DNA of 64,000 nucleotides from Tubulanus polymorphus (taxonomy: Eukaryota > Nemertea > Palaeonemertea > Tubulaniformes > Tubulanidae): contig NC_134027.1 in assembly GCF_964204645.1 (NCBI RefSeq), positions 23,920,485-23,984,484 on the forward strand. Reading direction: 5' to 3'. This document shows, piece by piece, positions 13,106 through 27,389 of the stretch; within the stretch, counting starts at the first letter, position 1; the number at the start of each line of letters is the position of its first letter. The notes under the pieces are model-generated. The model was not told the origin of the DNA, searched no databases, and was given only the letters and a program-made list of their open reading frames with translations. Made by a program: the position numbers and the translations under genes.

Positions 13106-13530
13106 AGTCCTATTGAAACTTCCAACTGTTGAAACGAATCGTCGATTCCACTGCGGAACAGGGTCCTTGATTCCACTGATAACTCTCAACCGCGGAAAAG
13201 CATACTTGGATTCCATTGTGGAACTGGGCGCATGAATCCACAGTGGAACTGAACCCATTGATTCAACCGAAAACTGACAACAGGAACTGAATCCTTGATT
13301 GCACTGTGGAACTGGGTCCTTGAATCCACTGTGGAACTTGGTCCTTGAATCCACTGTGGAGCTGCGTCCTTGAATCCGCTGTGGAACTGGGATGGTCCTT
13401 GAACACACTGTGGACTGAATCCACTGAAAACGTACAACAGTGGAACTGAATCCTTGATTCCACTTAAAACTCACAACTGTGGAAAAGGATCTTTAATTCT
13501 ACTGAAAACGTAAACGTGGAATCGGATCCA
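13106..13530 (-). repeat. 25-bp tandem repeat
   Basis: The core unit on plus is TGGAACTGGGTCCTTGAATC plus CACTG, clearest at 13300-13400. It resembles the TGGAACTGG end of the 39-bp family. Overlapping minus ORFs (13052-13474 and others) are artefacts. Confidence 0.8.
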
Positions 13531-14299
13531 CGCTGAAAAACCATTTCCGGGAATTTACCGCGACAAAACGCAATTGGAACCGTCGAGTCTCGACTGTTTA
13601 TCTAGCATATTATTTTCATCTGCGAAATATTACACTTTTCGAAAATCGATCAACAACACAAAAATAATAATACATACACCGCGCTCGCGCGCGCGCGCGC
13701 CGGGGTGCGGAGGATATCACCTCTTTGTGACCGGCGCAATGAAATTAAAACATGCCAGACGGCTACGTTGCCAGGCAACCGTGTTTATTCAGTTCGATAA
13801 ACACACAAAAACGCGGCACAAATAAAACAACATATTTCATTAACGAGCTGCCAGTGAGCTGAGCGCGAGGGGCGCGACGCAACGGCTGGCAGGAAAATAT
13901 TTTAATAACTCCCCTTCTATCGGCGCCCTCGAAAAAAAAAAACAACATATAAAATACACAACAGATGACGATCGATCTATTTTTCCGGACTCCCCTCTCT
14001 CTCTCTCTCCCTCTCTCTCTCTCTCGTCTCTGACTCTCTCCCCGGAGAAAAAGTGAGTCATATTTGTTTGGTTTGAATGAAAATTAAAAATTCTCTCTTT
14101 CTCACCCTATCAGCGCGCGGAGGTCTAGACATTCGTAAAAACCGTGTCAATTGGTTGTTTTATTCAACAAAATACACACAACGCAGAAATAAAAATCTAT
14201 ATATTATGAATCGAATTCAATACCACTCGCATTCAGCCTCTGAATACGTAATTGTGCACTTTTAGACGACAAGTCACTTCACTTCACGAGTTACAGTTC
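13531..14299. other. No gene seen; GC and CT simple repeats
   Basis: An alternating CG run at about 13683-13700 and a CT-rich microsatellite at about 13994-14027. No supported coding region. Confidence 0.4.
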
Positions 14300-14665
14300 A
14301 AAGATCCATCTCAATTGGAACACCTTCAAAGACACATCTCAATTGGAACACCTTCAAAAATATTTCTCAGTTCGAACACCTTCAAAAATATTTCTCAATT
14401 GGAACACCTTCAAAGATGCATTTCAATTGGAACACTTTCAAAAATCTGTCTCAATTGGAACACCTTCAAAGACATGTCTCCATTTGAACAGCTTCAAAAA
14501 TCTGTCTCAGTTGGAACACCTTCAAAGATACATCTCAATTGGAACACCTTCAAAAATATTTCTCAGTTGGAACACCTTCAAAGATACATTTCAATTGGAA
14601 CACCTTCAAAAATCTGTCTCAGTTGAAACACCTTCAAAGATTCATCTGAATTCAAACACTTTCAT
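14300..14665 (+). repeat. 28-bp tandem repeat, about 13 copies
   Basis: The unit is TCAATTGGAACACCTTCAAA plus eight variable bases. A measured step of 28 (14311 to 14339) makes three units equal 28 codons, which explains the overlapping repeat ORFs in several frames. Confidence 0.9.
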
Positions 14666-15059
14666 CACGTCGATTCTCAAACCCAGATCAAGTCCAAACC
14701 AGAAAACACATTGCTTTTCTATCTATATTGATTTTGTTATCCGGCTCAGGGACACACATGGCGCGCACATAAACAAGATAAACAATAATAAAGGAATTTC
14801 TTTGAAAATATAAATTGATGTATGAATAGACGAAATGACCTTTTGTAAGCACACTACGATCGACTGTCTACACCACATGTTTTCGTGGACAAATATACTA
14901 TTGATAATCGTAAACAGGGAAAAAAAATATACCTCTTTTTCATTCCGAGAACTGCGAATTTCCCCCAGGATTTGTGGAAGAAGAATTGCTGGGCTGGCTG
15001 TTTAGAATAATACCGGGAGGGGCATAGCTAGTAAACACAACCTGCCTGGCTGTATCAAT
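14666..15059. other. No gene seen
   Basis: Nothing recognised. Confidence 0.35.
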
Positions 15060-15700
15060 AACTAGACATATCAGCTAAGAGGGTATAGCGAGGTATCAAT
15101 AGGCCCTATACCTAATCGATCAAAGCCTACCTTCACATACTTGTGTTTAGAGGTTTTGATACATTTGTAAGATACATTTGATACATTTGTATAAATACCT
15201 AGGACTATTGGAGGTATATGCATCGCAAGAGTCAGTATCTTAAAAGTATCGTTACTGGACCAGGATATCAACGCCTAGCAAGTATCAAGATGTATCAATA
15301 CATAAATGTATCTACCCACTGGAAAAAGTTACTTATCGATATACGCTTAAATATAGTATAGATACGGGTATCCGGAGAGAGTAATAACTGGATAGAGGTA
15401 TCCGCAGTTATCAACAGGATATTATCAAGTGGTCCGGGTATCGATACCTAACGAGTATCGAGATGCAACGATACCTAAATGCAGCTAGGCAGAGTAACAT
15501 CTACGAGTTATCTGAATCGCGGTATCCAGAGGTATCAATAAGATATTACTTAAATAGGCCGGCTATTAATACCTAGCAAGTATCAAGATGTACCGATACC
15601 CAAATCTATCCGCCTAGATACATGGAGTTATATATATCTATAAGTAATCTGAGGTAATGGGATTGAGGTATTGGGAGGTATCAATAGGATACGGGGCTGA
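15060..15700. repeat. Degenerate long-period tandem repeat (GGTATC-rich)
   Basis: About five or six diverged copies, roughly 110 bp each, with GAGGTATCAATAGGATA, CCTAGCAAGTATCAAGATGT and GATACCTAAAT words. Confidence 0.7.
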
Positions 15701-16089
15701 CAACAAATCAAATCAGTATTTTTCACTATAAAATAGTAGTAACAAATACTGAAAATCAGGAACAGTTGGCCGCTCTGAAGATATCACCTAAGTGGTATCA
15801 ATACAAGTAGGTACAATAAAATCCTAAACACTCGGTTTGTATTGACTTTTTGATGGTGGGCCAAGATTATGAAATAATTTGCTGCTTCAAAAAGACAGCA
15901 AGTCGAGTTTTCGAGAAGGACCAGACCCGGAGATTAACCAGTTGAAAAAAAAATAAATAAAAACAAAGCCGCTCCCTTCAGTATCAGCAGCAGCAGCAGT
16001 CAGTTTGCGGAGGACAGTTCCTGCTATTATTCATGCAGATAAACTGATGATTTACTGCAACTGAATAAATGAATGAAAAGTTATTGACA
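15701..16089. other. No gene seen
   Basis: A short CAG run at about 15986-15998. Nothing coding. Confidence 0.35.
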
Positions 16090-16345
16090 TTGAGTACTCC
16101 CATGTAGTACTCCTCCGTGGTAGTACTCCTCCGACGTAGTACTCCTCCGCCGTAATACTCTGACGTAGTACTCCTCCGACGTAGTACTCCTCCGACGTAG
16201 TACTCCTCCGCCGTAATACTCTGACGTAGTACTCCTCCGACGTAGTACTCCTCCGACGTAGTACTCCTCCGACGTAGTACTCCTCCGCCGTAATACTCTG
16301 ACGTAGTACTCCTCCGACGTAGTACTCCTCCGGTGGAGTACTCCT
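16090..16345. repeat. 16-bp tandem repeat with higher-order pattern
   Basis: The unit is GACGTAGTACTCCTCC; every three to four units a shortened GCCGTAATACTCT variant appears, giving a second-level period of about 60-75. AGTACT in each unit is self-complementary. Confidence 0.9.
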
Positions 16346-17339
16346 CTGTCTCAGAATTGAATCAATCAACCCAGTCAAATACGTAAGACATAGATGGAAA
16401 CTGTTTGATTTTACGCATGATCAAACAATCAAATTTCAGGATTTGACAATTTTTTTGCATTTTAAGCGTCTGGGAGTTTTTACAAAATTCCCAGACTTTT
16501 TTTTTAAAGAAAATAAATTCCCCCGACTTTCCCCCGCCCCGATTTTTGGGTAAGCGGCCGTCGAGCAGATCCTCACTCGCGCAACGAAGACTTCCATCGC
16601 GACGAAGAATCCCGTCTCCCAGCGCGCACGCGCGTAGCACGCGAACCCGCAGCCGCGCATACCTAGGCATCACTGGCGGCTGAACAATCGATCTTGCATC
16701 CTAACGCCGAACTGCGGCCACCGCGCGCGCGCCTGTTACCTCACCAATACGAAAAACATTAAATGAATCGGCGATCGAGAAGCCGTCGTCGTGGAAGAAT
16801 ACCGCTGATCGACACGAGCAGCACCGGTACACACCCGCGTACTACCAAACAGACTATATTTTATTCCCTTGTTGTTCGTTCGTTCGTTTATTCTCACAAC
16901 CGCCGCCACGTAACGACGATTCAAGAGAGAGAGAGAGAGAGAGGAATTATTGCCGCGATGATGATGATGACGAGAACGACCGTGATGATGATGATGAAAT
17001 ACTTCGGTTACCACGGCAACGCATTTATTTCCATTCTATTCTACGCGATTTTCGACGACGTTTGTTTATTGCTCGCGATCGGTACGACAGATCTATATAT
17101 TACGTGTAATTGTCATAAATCCCGGCGCGGCCCGGGTTCCAATAATCCATCGGCGTAGTCGCCGTTCGTAAACTCATTCCAACCGTAAACAAACTCATTT
17201 TTTCTATCTTTTTTCGTCCTAACCTTGCTAATTGGCCTCCTCTTTTATATACCACCCTCTAACCTCACCTCTCTTATCCTTATCCCGGCTCTTTCCCTCT
17301 TACCACTGCCATCTAACCTAAATCCGCAATCGTACAAGA
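16346..17339. other. CpG-rich tract, no supported gene
   Basis: Includes a GA run (about 16925-16943) and GATGAT runs. A 131-residue ORF at 16763-17158 is low complexity (RRSRSRRRG, MMMM) and has no support. Confidence 0.35.
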
Positions 17340-17562
17340 AATTTTTGGCTCAACCAACCGTGGCCCGACCGAAATGATCAACCAGGCCGCAACAAATCTT
17401 AGCACGGGTCAAATTTTTGCATTTGAATTGCAACTGGCTCCAGAAGTGATAGACTTCCGTTTGTTTAAGCATTGTTTTAGTATCGAATGAGTGGTGTACA
17501 TGTGAACGCACTCTCTTATTTGACTCCGGTCCGCCCTGGAAGAGCGTGACCCGGGCCATATC
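17340..17562 (-). mobile_element. Fold-back/MITE-like element, copy 2
   Basis: The reverse complement aligns with 125-290: AGAGAGTGCGTTCACAT..ACCACTCA, GAGCCAGTTGCAATTCAA, then the GTCGGGCCA end. It is truncated relative to copy 1. Confidence 0.6.
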
Positions 17563-17904
17563 GGCTCAGCGTGAGCGCGGCTTCACGTTTTCCTGTTTTT
17601 TTCAGCCCAAAAATCCACACTCCGTATATTCCTATTTTCCGATTTCCATCTCTGCATACCTAAGATCGAAATCTCTCCCAACCATTCCGCTCCCTCCCCA
17701 TCTATCACCCGTCTATCAACCCGTAAGCTTCCCCCTCTCCCCCCCCCCCCGCGAGATCGATTATATGTCTCATGATAAATAACCGAACTAATGCTCGCTG
17801 CGTGTAAACAACGAACGCAATCGTTTTTAATAATGGCAACATATTTCAGCGATTACGACGAGCTCCGGGAACAATAAACACAGAACAACAATAACAAAAT
17901 CATA
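17563..17904. other. No gene seen
   Basis: C-rich run at 17739-17750; otherwise unremarkable. Confidence 0.35.
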
Positions 17905-18570
17905 CACTTCCATCATAGAGATCACACTTCCATCATAAAGAGTAGATCACTTCCATCGTAATGTAGATCATAGCTACACACTTCCATCGTAGAGTAGATC
18001 ACAGCTACACACTTCCATCGTTGAGTAGATCACAGCTACACACTTCCATCGTAGAGCAGATCATAGCTACACACTTCCATCGTAGAGTTGATCACTTCCA
18101 TCGTAGAGTAGATCATAGCTTCACAGTTACACACTTCCATCGTTGAGTAGATCACAGCTACACACTTCCATCGTAGAGTAGATCATAGCTACACACTTCC
18201 ATCGTAGAGTAGATCATAGCTACACACTTCCATCGTTGAGTAGATCACAGCTACACACTTCCATCGTAGAGTAGATCATAGCTACACACTTCTATCGTAG
18301 AGTAGATCACTTCCATCGTAGAGTAGATCACAGCTACACGCTTCCATCATTGAGTAGATCACAACTACACACTAGTAGATCACAGCTAGTCACTTCCATC
18401 ATAAAGTAGATCAAAGATACACACTAGTAGATCACAGCTACACACTAGTAGATCACAGCTAGTCACTTCAATCGTAGAGTAGATCACAGATAGTCACTTC
18501 CATCATAAAGTAGATCACAGCTACACACTTCCATCATAAAGTAGATCACAGCTACACACTTCCATCACTT
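17905..18570 (+). repeat. 31-bp tandem repeat, about 20 copies
   Basis: The unit is CACTTCCATCGTAGAGTAGA then TCACAGCTACA, with shortened variants (CACTAGTAGATCACAGCTA) in the right third. Confidence 0.9.
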
Positions 18571-20074
18571 ACTTGAAGAGGGGCAAATTTTCATCCCAAA
18601 CAAGACAAGTACCGAAGTCTCAATAAAAAACAGCGCAGATAAGGCATAGGTGTTGCTTTGCTGTTCAGAAACTCTACCATAAGTCAAATCTGTCACATCC
18701 TATAAGGGCTCCTTCAGGCTTTGCTGATTTATGGATTTTAATAAGTAACTCCCCATATTTCAAGAAATGGGAGCTCAAAAATCAAGCAAATCGTCTACAT
18801 CCGCCCTGTGAGAACCATCGAGGCATAATCACGAAACACAGTTTAACTTAAGTCGACAAACAACAATTAACAATTTTTTCCCAAACAACACAGCAGATAG
18901 TTGCTAGAAAAAAGCTTCGATATCCGGCTGCTATAAATAGCTAGAGGGGCTGAGCTTTATTTGGAAATCGCTCGGAAAACTGGCCATGACGAAGATTCAT
19001 TCCTGATGGCGTGCGACTAGTCTGTCAGTCACGAGTGACGTGAGTCTGGCAGAGATGGTTGCGTCACAGAACGTCGGACGTGATATCGCTCACGAGCCCG
19101 TGGCAGTCAGGAAGTAGAACAGAAAGTGGAATATGGCCGCTTGGAGCGCCTGGCAGTCAGAAAGTGGAACAGAAAGAAGAACATGGCCGCTTGGAGCCCC
19201 CCTGGCAGTCACAAGGACACGTAGGTTGAGAGTGTTCGTGGCGACACGTTCGATTAATGCCCAGGTTTAGATTCTTTGAACTACCGAATTCCCTGAGTTT
19301 CCAGGTTTTTTTCGAGAACATTATCATTCCATTTCAGCGACGTCCCTATAAGGAATGGACACTTGTCGGAAAGGGCACATAGCACGTAACGACAGTCACA
19401 CGCTATTGAAATTAACCATTTACCGCGAAAATTTACGGGTCGCCTTTTCTGGTCTCATCGACGCGTAAACCATCGGCGCCATGTGACTACGTTTGGACCG
19501 ACCCTCGAAAACTCCTCATTACGGACCCAAAACGCCAGTAGCGACGATCGGATACAGCTAAGTTCGAGCGGCCCATGTTTGCGACGTAGTCAACCGACAG
19601 CTCGAATTACTCGCTGTTGTAGCACCTGCGAACGTGTTTAAACCGATAGGATGATTCTTTAAAAAACGACAGAATCAACAACAACCACGCCGATCGGCAG
19701 CCGTGTATATTCATTATTGACTATTTTACATAGGCTGTTAAAACTGCTGATATACACACACACACACATAAATATATATATAAAACATATTACATATATG
19801 AGGTTTTGAACGAATCAAATGAAAAAAAAAAAAAATTTCATATCTTTAGGCTAAAAATGGATACCTCGTTTCTCTGCTCCGCTGAGCTTAAAACTTGACC
19901 CGACTGGACGGCCGCCTATCTACCACCATGTACATTAAAAATCGTGATCAATTTTACCATAACAGACCTGGCAGTTATAGAAATGATCTGACTACAAATT
20001 TTATCATATTCAAAAATGACCCGGCCGCTGCGGAGAAACAAGGTATCATTTTCGTTCAGACTTAGGACACATAT
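18571..20074. other. No gene seen; one tandem duplicate
   Basis: 19098-19210 holds two adjacent copies of about 50 bp (TGGCAGTCAG.AAGT.GAACA then ATGGCCGCTTGGAGC). A CA/TA simple repeat lies at 19753-19800. No coding evidence. Confidence 0.4.
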
Positions 20075-20300
20075 ATGTATGGGGAAGCGTGGGGCGAAGA
20101 GGTAAACATTTTCGAATTTCCACGAAATAGCATCTGCATCACTTTTATATCCCAATCAACTGCTCTCGAAATCGGAACCGTTTATCGCGGTAAAGCGTTA
20201 ATTCAGCGGTTTTATAAGCAAATTTTCATCCCCCCCCGACACTACCGAAAACGGTTTCTAATTCGACGAAAGACGACCGCATTCGGTTTTCTTACTCGCC
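20075..20300 (+). repeat. R2 family, left-half copy
   Basis: Shares GCATCTGCATCACTTTTATA, CAGCGGTTTTATAAGCAAAT and CCGACACTA..ACGG.TTCTAATT with the full R2 copies; the right half is missing. Confidence 0.5.
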
Positions 20301-20969
20301 AAAATTTGGTTCCGCGGTTGAAAAGAGCGCGATAAGTATATCCGAATTCCCGATTGATGAGAAATCGGCAGCAAAAAATCAACACCTATTTGTACGACGA
20401 CGGCCGCCGAAAGTCGGACCGGGACTGACGAAATTATCCCCCGATTCCGAAACAATCGCGCGATATTTACGACGAATCGAAAAACTGATCCTCAACGCGG
20501 TATGAAATTGCGCGCTGATGGGATTTATACGCGTCGTATATATATATATATTTATATACATACACACATACGGGATTCGAGGAACAATCAAAAAGGCGCA
20601 TTTTACGCGGAAACGAAGAATACTCGCAAAAATGAAATGATATTTTCGGATGAGTTACCCGAAAACTAGTTTCAGCGAGAGGTGACAATCTTAAGCCGCA
20701 CAATAAGTAAGTATTACGTATACGCGTATAGCGCTGACCGGTATACCGCTGACCGGTATCCCGCCTCCCGCACGTGAACACAAGAAGCGACCTATAAAGG
20801 GACTGTGGCAATGTTAAGACCATTTCTGCTGCATTTACGAGCAACTTTTCGTCATTGTCGTCACTTTTATTTGAATATCAAGGAGGCATTTGGTTTGGTT
20901 TGCTTTCAGCTGACACACTAAAATCCAACTGGAGGCAACCACTTGAGAAAAGGATTGCCAAACTGCAGC
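20301..20969. other. No gene seen
   Basis: TA microsatellite at 20538-20560. A 125-residue minus ORF (20467-20844) lacks motifs and splice context. Confidence 0.35.
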
Positions 20970-21180
20970 CAAAGAGTGACGACTTTCAAACTGCAGCCAA
21001 AGAGTGACGACTTTCAAACTGTGAGACCGAAGAGTGACGACTTTCGAACTGAGACCGAAGAGTGACGACTTTCGAACTGAGACCGAAGAGTGACGACTTT
21101 CAAAACTGAGACCGAAGAATAATTTCTTTCAAACTGCCACCAAACTGAAACCAAAGAGTAACTGCTTTCAAACACTCATA
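20970..21180. repeat. 28-bp tandem repeat
   Basis: The unit is GAGACCGAAGAGTGACGACT plus TTCGAACT; about seven copies, the outer ones diverged. Confidence 0.85.
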
Positions 21181-21951
21181 GTCTCACTTATAACCGCAAT
21201 GGACTTTGACTTCAATGAATGCCCATTATTAAAAATGTCCTCGAATCAATTCAAAAATGTCCTCATATCTGATAACCTTTTATCGTTTAAGTTAGTCATT
21301 AACTACTAAAGACACTTCTAAAGCGTCGTCAACAGCCGCGGCACTAGCGCCACGACGGACGGTCGGCTGCCGTTCCCGTCGACGTTATTTACGGCCACCG
21401 ACGGCGACGACGATTTCGGCCGTCGATAGAAATAACGCGATTTACGCACGGAAATAATCGACGAATTTATGCCGCCCTCTTCGCGGCGGCCGGCGTCGGT
21501 ACGAGGGGAAAAAGACCCGCAGTTCGATCCGCGGAAAAACGATCCATTAATTTCAATTATTAACACGCGGCTTAACCATGATGAATCTTCGAGCGGCGCG
21601 AACATTCATTTGTATCACTTTCATATATCGTTTAGTAGTCGAGTTATAGTATATTCATTCAGCGAGACGGTCTCGTCGTCTAACTGTTTACCAATAAACT
21701 GCTCCCAGTTTCCCCCCACCTATAAACTTAAAATTAATGACGATGATTTATCCGGCCAGAAGCAGCAACAACAGCAGCGGCAGCAGCGGCAGCAGCAGCA
21801 GCGGCAACATCAGTATCGAAATTAAAATAGATAGCGATATTCATAGCAATCAATATGAGTTAATCACAATTACCGAGGCTATTAATATTTATAGCACGGT
21901 TTTTAAGAGTTATCCAATTCGACTTTCTGTACCCCTTAGCTAAAGCCGCAA
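21181..21951. other. CpG-rich tract, no supported gene
   Basis: CAG/CAGCGG triplet run at 21765-21810. Overlapping ORFs on both strands are compositionally simple. Confidence 0.35.
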
Positions 21952-22080
21952 TCACATGGAGACAATTTGGCCCGGGCCCAGTTGGCACGGATCATGCTTG
22001 AGTCAAATTTGGCCCGTGTCTAATAAGAGAGCGCGCTCGCACATTAATGTTAAGCCGCGTTCACACTAGATTCGGCGCTT
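21952..22080 (+). mobile_element. Fold-back/MITE-like element, partial copy 3
   Basis: Shares GGAGACAATTTGG, GAGTCAAATTTGGCCCGTG and AATAAGAGAGCGCG with the left end of copy 1 (1-430). Confidence 0.55.
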
Positions 22081-22684
22081 ACTAAGCACCGTACTTCGCT
22101 GGTGCCAAATTCAAAATTTCCAGGGCTTTTCAAGGGCCTGGAAAAACAACAGGTATCAATTTTTGCATCAATCTGGCCTATGAGCCTGGCTGTTCAATTT
22201 GTAAGTGATGAACGTTCTTTCAAGACAGTGTGTCATCATAGGGGCCTCGGCCTACCAATGGCTTATCGCGAAGATACTTAAAACTTTAACAGTCAAACAA
22301 AGGCTGAGAGCAAAAACAGCATTCATAAGTGAAACCCGTATCAACTCACTGGCTATCACTACTGATTACTTGGGAAATTCAACTATAAAGTGCCACGTCA
22401 AGCCAACAGCCCACTGTCTTTATCTTCTCAAGGTTACTATGTTATATTTTAGTCAGATCAGAGTTCAAGGAGATTATCATTGTATATACACACATATAAG
22501 TATTCATAACCTAAAATGAAGCCACAGTATTAACACCGATCATGTTGACATGACATTGTTTTTATTTGAATTGGCCAAATCTTTCGATGAATTTGACCCC
22601 GACGCGACGTGTTGTCGATATATAGCCCCTCGTACAGGTACGGTGCCAATGCTGCCATTGGGCGTCTTTGCGATCACTTTCCAA
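22081..22684. other. No supported gene
   Basis: A 104-residue plus ORF (22205-22519) has mixed composition but no recognised domain, promoter or splice signal; left unannotated. Confidence 0.3.
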
Positions 22685-22925
22685 AAATATGCTGATTAAA
22701 GGTCTAATGACAGGTGTTTGTAGTTCCTATTCGACTAGAAACATCTCTGATTAAGAAAGCTCTTCATACATGTCAAGTGTGGACAAACAATTTTTTTGAA
22801 AGTGTGCTGATAAAATGTCTATTTTATGGGGTCTGTAGTTGGTTTCAACCAAAATTGTCTGTCTCGTGAAGTGTGGTAATCAGTATTTATAAGCGTGCTA
22901 ATAAAACGTCTTTGTAGTTCATCAT
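22685..22925 (+). repeat. About 108-bp dispersed tandem family, copy set 1
   Basis: Words GTGTGCTGATAAAATGTCTA, TTTGTAGTT and TCAAGTGTGGAC repeat here and in 35440-35890 and 47085-47445. Confidence 0.6.
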
Positions 22926-23029
22926 CGACGCAAGGCCACGACACAGTGAGATATTGGTTGAATGGTGACGATAAATATTGAAATGTCCAAGGGCGGAGCC
23001 AGGATTTGAATCTGTGTGTATAATAACTA

Positions 23030-23200
23030 GGCCTTAAGCCTAAAAATTTTCTAATCGCCCATTTCTCAAAATTCAAGGAGTTTTCGAGGACTTTTGGGCA
23101 CTTTGCTCAAATTCAAGGATTATTCAGGACCTTGAAGAATATTCTAGGTCGAGAAGGAGTTTTAACGGAATCGAACAGTCACAGGGACTGGGCTAGAAAA
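23030..23200 (+). repeat. R2 family, right-half copy
   Basis: TTTCTCAAAATTCAAGGAGT, GGCACTTTGCTCAAATTCAA and GGAGTTTTAACGGAAT match the right halves of R2 at 730-840 and 12190-12320. Confidence 0.45.
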
Positions 23201-24480
<1,280 letters not shown>

Positions 24481-25457
24481 ACGTACATGACCTCAACACG
24501 GTCGTGACCTTTTACCACCTATCATAAACTTTTTAAACGACAATAGGGTATATTATTTTGACCGACGAGCACACGCCCATTCACCGAAATATCTACCGGA
24601 CACAAAGAACGCGCGCTAAGAGCGTAAAAGATGGCGATTGAGGCACACAAAAAAGTTGCCGGGCCGCCACCACCGCCACGGAGCTTAGCTGGGCGATAGA
24701 TCTTATTATAAACGCTTCATATCCGAACGAATAAAAAAGAAGTACAGTTTATATAATATATATATATATATACATAGTTAATGCGATCTGTGTCAACAAA
24801 AATTTGAATGTTTTGTTTTGTTTGCTTGGCCCAATATTCGCCGATGATAAAAAGGCTCCGGCGCGCGTTAAGTAAATCATATTTTGCGGAGCTCTCGTCG
24901 TGACCATGGCAACTATTTTGATTAGCTATCTAAACCAAATAATGAATCATGCAGCCTACAAAAAGCGGCGTCTCAATGCGAGCCGCCCGGGTAAACAAAA
25001 TCAACTTATAAAATAAGGACCGGCAATACACACTACACACACACACACAAGCGCGCTCTGTGGAGAGAGAGCTAAAAATAAACAAACGTAAAAAATCTAC
25101 CGGGCGCGAAACAAAGCACAAAGAAACCTTTTGTTTTCCAGTCGTCGACGCGACACTATTTTCAACCGCGCATCGAACCCATCCTCCCGACAACAACGTC
25201 ATCACGTAAAAAAATCATACCTAACAAATTATTCAACGCGAAATTTTTTTTAAAAAAATTCGAAGTCCATATAGAAACAAAAAGCTAATTTTCCATTGAG
25301 TGAATTCATTTCTAGCGAACGTTCTCGGGAGTTAAATTTTACTCGCTTAAGATCGTATCTAATTAATTACTTTTTATTCATATTCTCACTATCCGTCACT
25401 CAGTAATCCGACATTGTTGTTACTATTTAATAAGCATTGTCTCATTTCATACAAATA
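24481..25457. other. CpG-rich tract, no gene seen
   Basis: TA microsatellite near 24757-24772, CA run at 25035-25050, GTAAACA word near 24990. No coding region supported. Confidence 0.35.
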
Positions 25458-25760
25458 TCAGGACCCAGTTCCACAGTTGTGAGGAGTTAAGAGTCAACTC
25501 TTGAGTTGAAGTTAGTTCATTTTCAATGAGTTAACGCAAGAGTTAAATCTTAACTCGCAACTGTGGAACTGGACCCAGGACCCAGTTCCACAGTTGTGAG
25601 TTAAGATTCAACTCAGATAATTTTGACTTGGAGTTAACTCTAACTCACAATTGTGGAACCGGATCCCTATCAACAGTTCTGCGTTAAGATTTGACTCAGA
25701 GTTTACCAATTGAAAATGAAATAGAGTTAAGCCTAACTCACAACTGTGGAACTGGGGGTC
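25458..25760. mobile_element. Two adjacent inverted-repeat units with minisatellite-like ends
   Basis: Unit 1 (25461-25575) begins GGACCCAGTTCCACAGTTGT and ends with the reverse complement of the same word; unit 2 (from 25577) is built the same way, with GTGAGTTAAGATTCAACTC next inside. The end word is nearly the core of the 39-bp minisatellite, which links the satellite to a terminal-inverted-repeat element. Confidence 0.6.
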
Positions 25761-27389
25761 CAGTATGACACGAAAATTGAATCAGTCGCGCTAGTGGGTA
25801 AAGTCAGTGCCCGAAGTGGGTAAAGTTTAACCCCTGAATAGAATAAATTTGCAAGAATAGATTTGTATACTCATTAGAAAATATGGTTTGTACTGTTTTT
25901 GCTATATGAAATCGCTATAGATCTGTTAACTATTTATTTGATGCACAAGCTAACGTATAGAAGCTTCATCAGGTGAACCTAGATGTTATTTATCCTAAAA
26001 CCGGTTCACATGGACGGCTACTCTACGAATCTACCCTATCGGATCTAAAAACGAAAATACCGGTTTCGAAAAAACGAAAATCAAGACCGAAAATTCGACG
26101 AAATTCGATATGTAGGCCTATGTAGATCGGGGTAAAAAAACTTCCTGCAAAACGTACATTTCATTCTACAATCGACGATACTTATCAGTGTAATAATTAC
26201 GAACATTATAATCATTCTTATCACTAGTACACTATTATCGACGCGTTTCAGGTTTTGACGCCGTGTACCCAGCCGGCTCATCCTGCGTCTTGATCTATCA
26301 TCGCAAAAAAAATTCCTTTATCCTCGATAACTAAAATACAAATTTGAATTCGAATTAGAAAAATTCCTTATTGCTTTTTTTCAAATGAATTGTTGAAAAA
26401 CGAACCGGGAAAGAAAATTTCTTCCGGGAAAAAAATATGTACGAATCACTGATTTCACGGAAAACCGGCTTGAAGATTTTTTATTTTATTTAACTGTGTA
26501 ATATATTCTCCTGATCGAGAAAATAGAATTTTGAATTTGAAAAAAATTGTTTTTTCGAATAAAAAAATTCATAAAACCTATCAACAAAGATAAACGATCA
26601 ATTCCGACGAAAAACTGCCTGAATGATAATGATGATGATGATGATGATGATGATGATAAACATGAATTAAAAGATCAATTTCGCGATTAAATTTCGAGCG
26701 AATTAATTGAAAAAATTGTTTTCCTTCTTTTCACTAAATATAGATGATAATCATATTTCGAAGTCGCTCCGATAACTGATGCTGGAATGTAGATTTTTTT
26801 TTTTTCAATTTCCGATAACGCAATTTAATACGACTAAAATACGATGCCTACTTGTCAATGACGAATCAGGGACAAAGAGACAAATTCCACAAATACAAAC
26901 TAAGGAAAAAACAAAGAGAGGGACAGTAGAAAATTGTTTCTGGGTCAGCAATAGATCTTCAATGGCATAAAAAAACCAACATCAGGGACAGTGAGGCATT
27001 TTTAGGGACTGCCCCTGACAATCCCGAGGGGGGGGGGCTGTTCGCAACTCTGAACTTATTGCCTTCAAATCGAACATTCCTGCTGCGCCAGTTACAACTT
27101 GCCACGGGGACGGCTAAGACCATCTTACCAGCCAATCTAACATAATAAACCCAGTCTTAGGATTTAAGACCACTTTTGGACTAATATGCCACCACTGGCC
27201 TCAAGGATAGATCTAGAATGGTTGTTCAGTAGTGAGTGGTGTCGAAATCGAGATATCAGGTGCCCTTATTTATTAATCGATCTATGAAATCTTTGTCCAC
27301 CTGCTTTTATCCATGTGGCGTCAGAATAGATTATACACTGTAACTAGCATACCAGAAAATGTATAACCCATGACTATGTCCCGTCTTTG
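25761..27389. other. No gene seen; GAT microsatellite
   Basis: A GATGAT run at about 26626-26657. 27085-27200 carries AGTCTTAG/TTAAGACCAC words of the CAGGGG-ended family. G-run at 27028-27037. Confidence 0.4.

Noticed and set aside
13052-13474. 140-residue minus ORF
   Set aside because: It lies wholly on a 25-bp tandem repeat.
16763-17158. 131-residue ORF
   Set aside because: Low-complexity Arg/Ser and Met runs over GA and GAT repeats.
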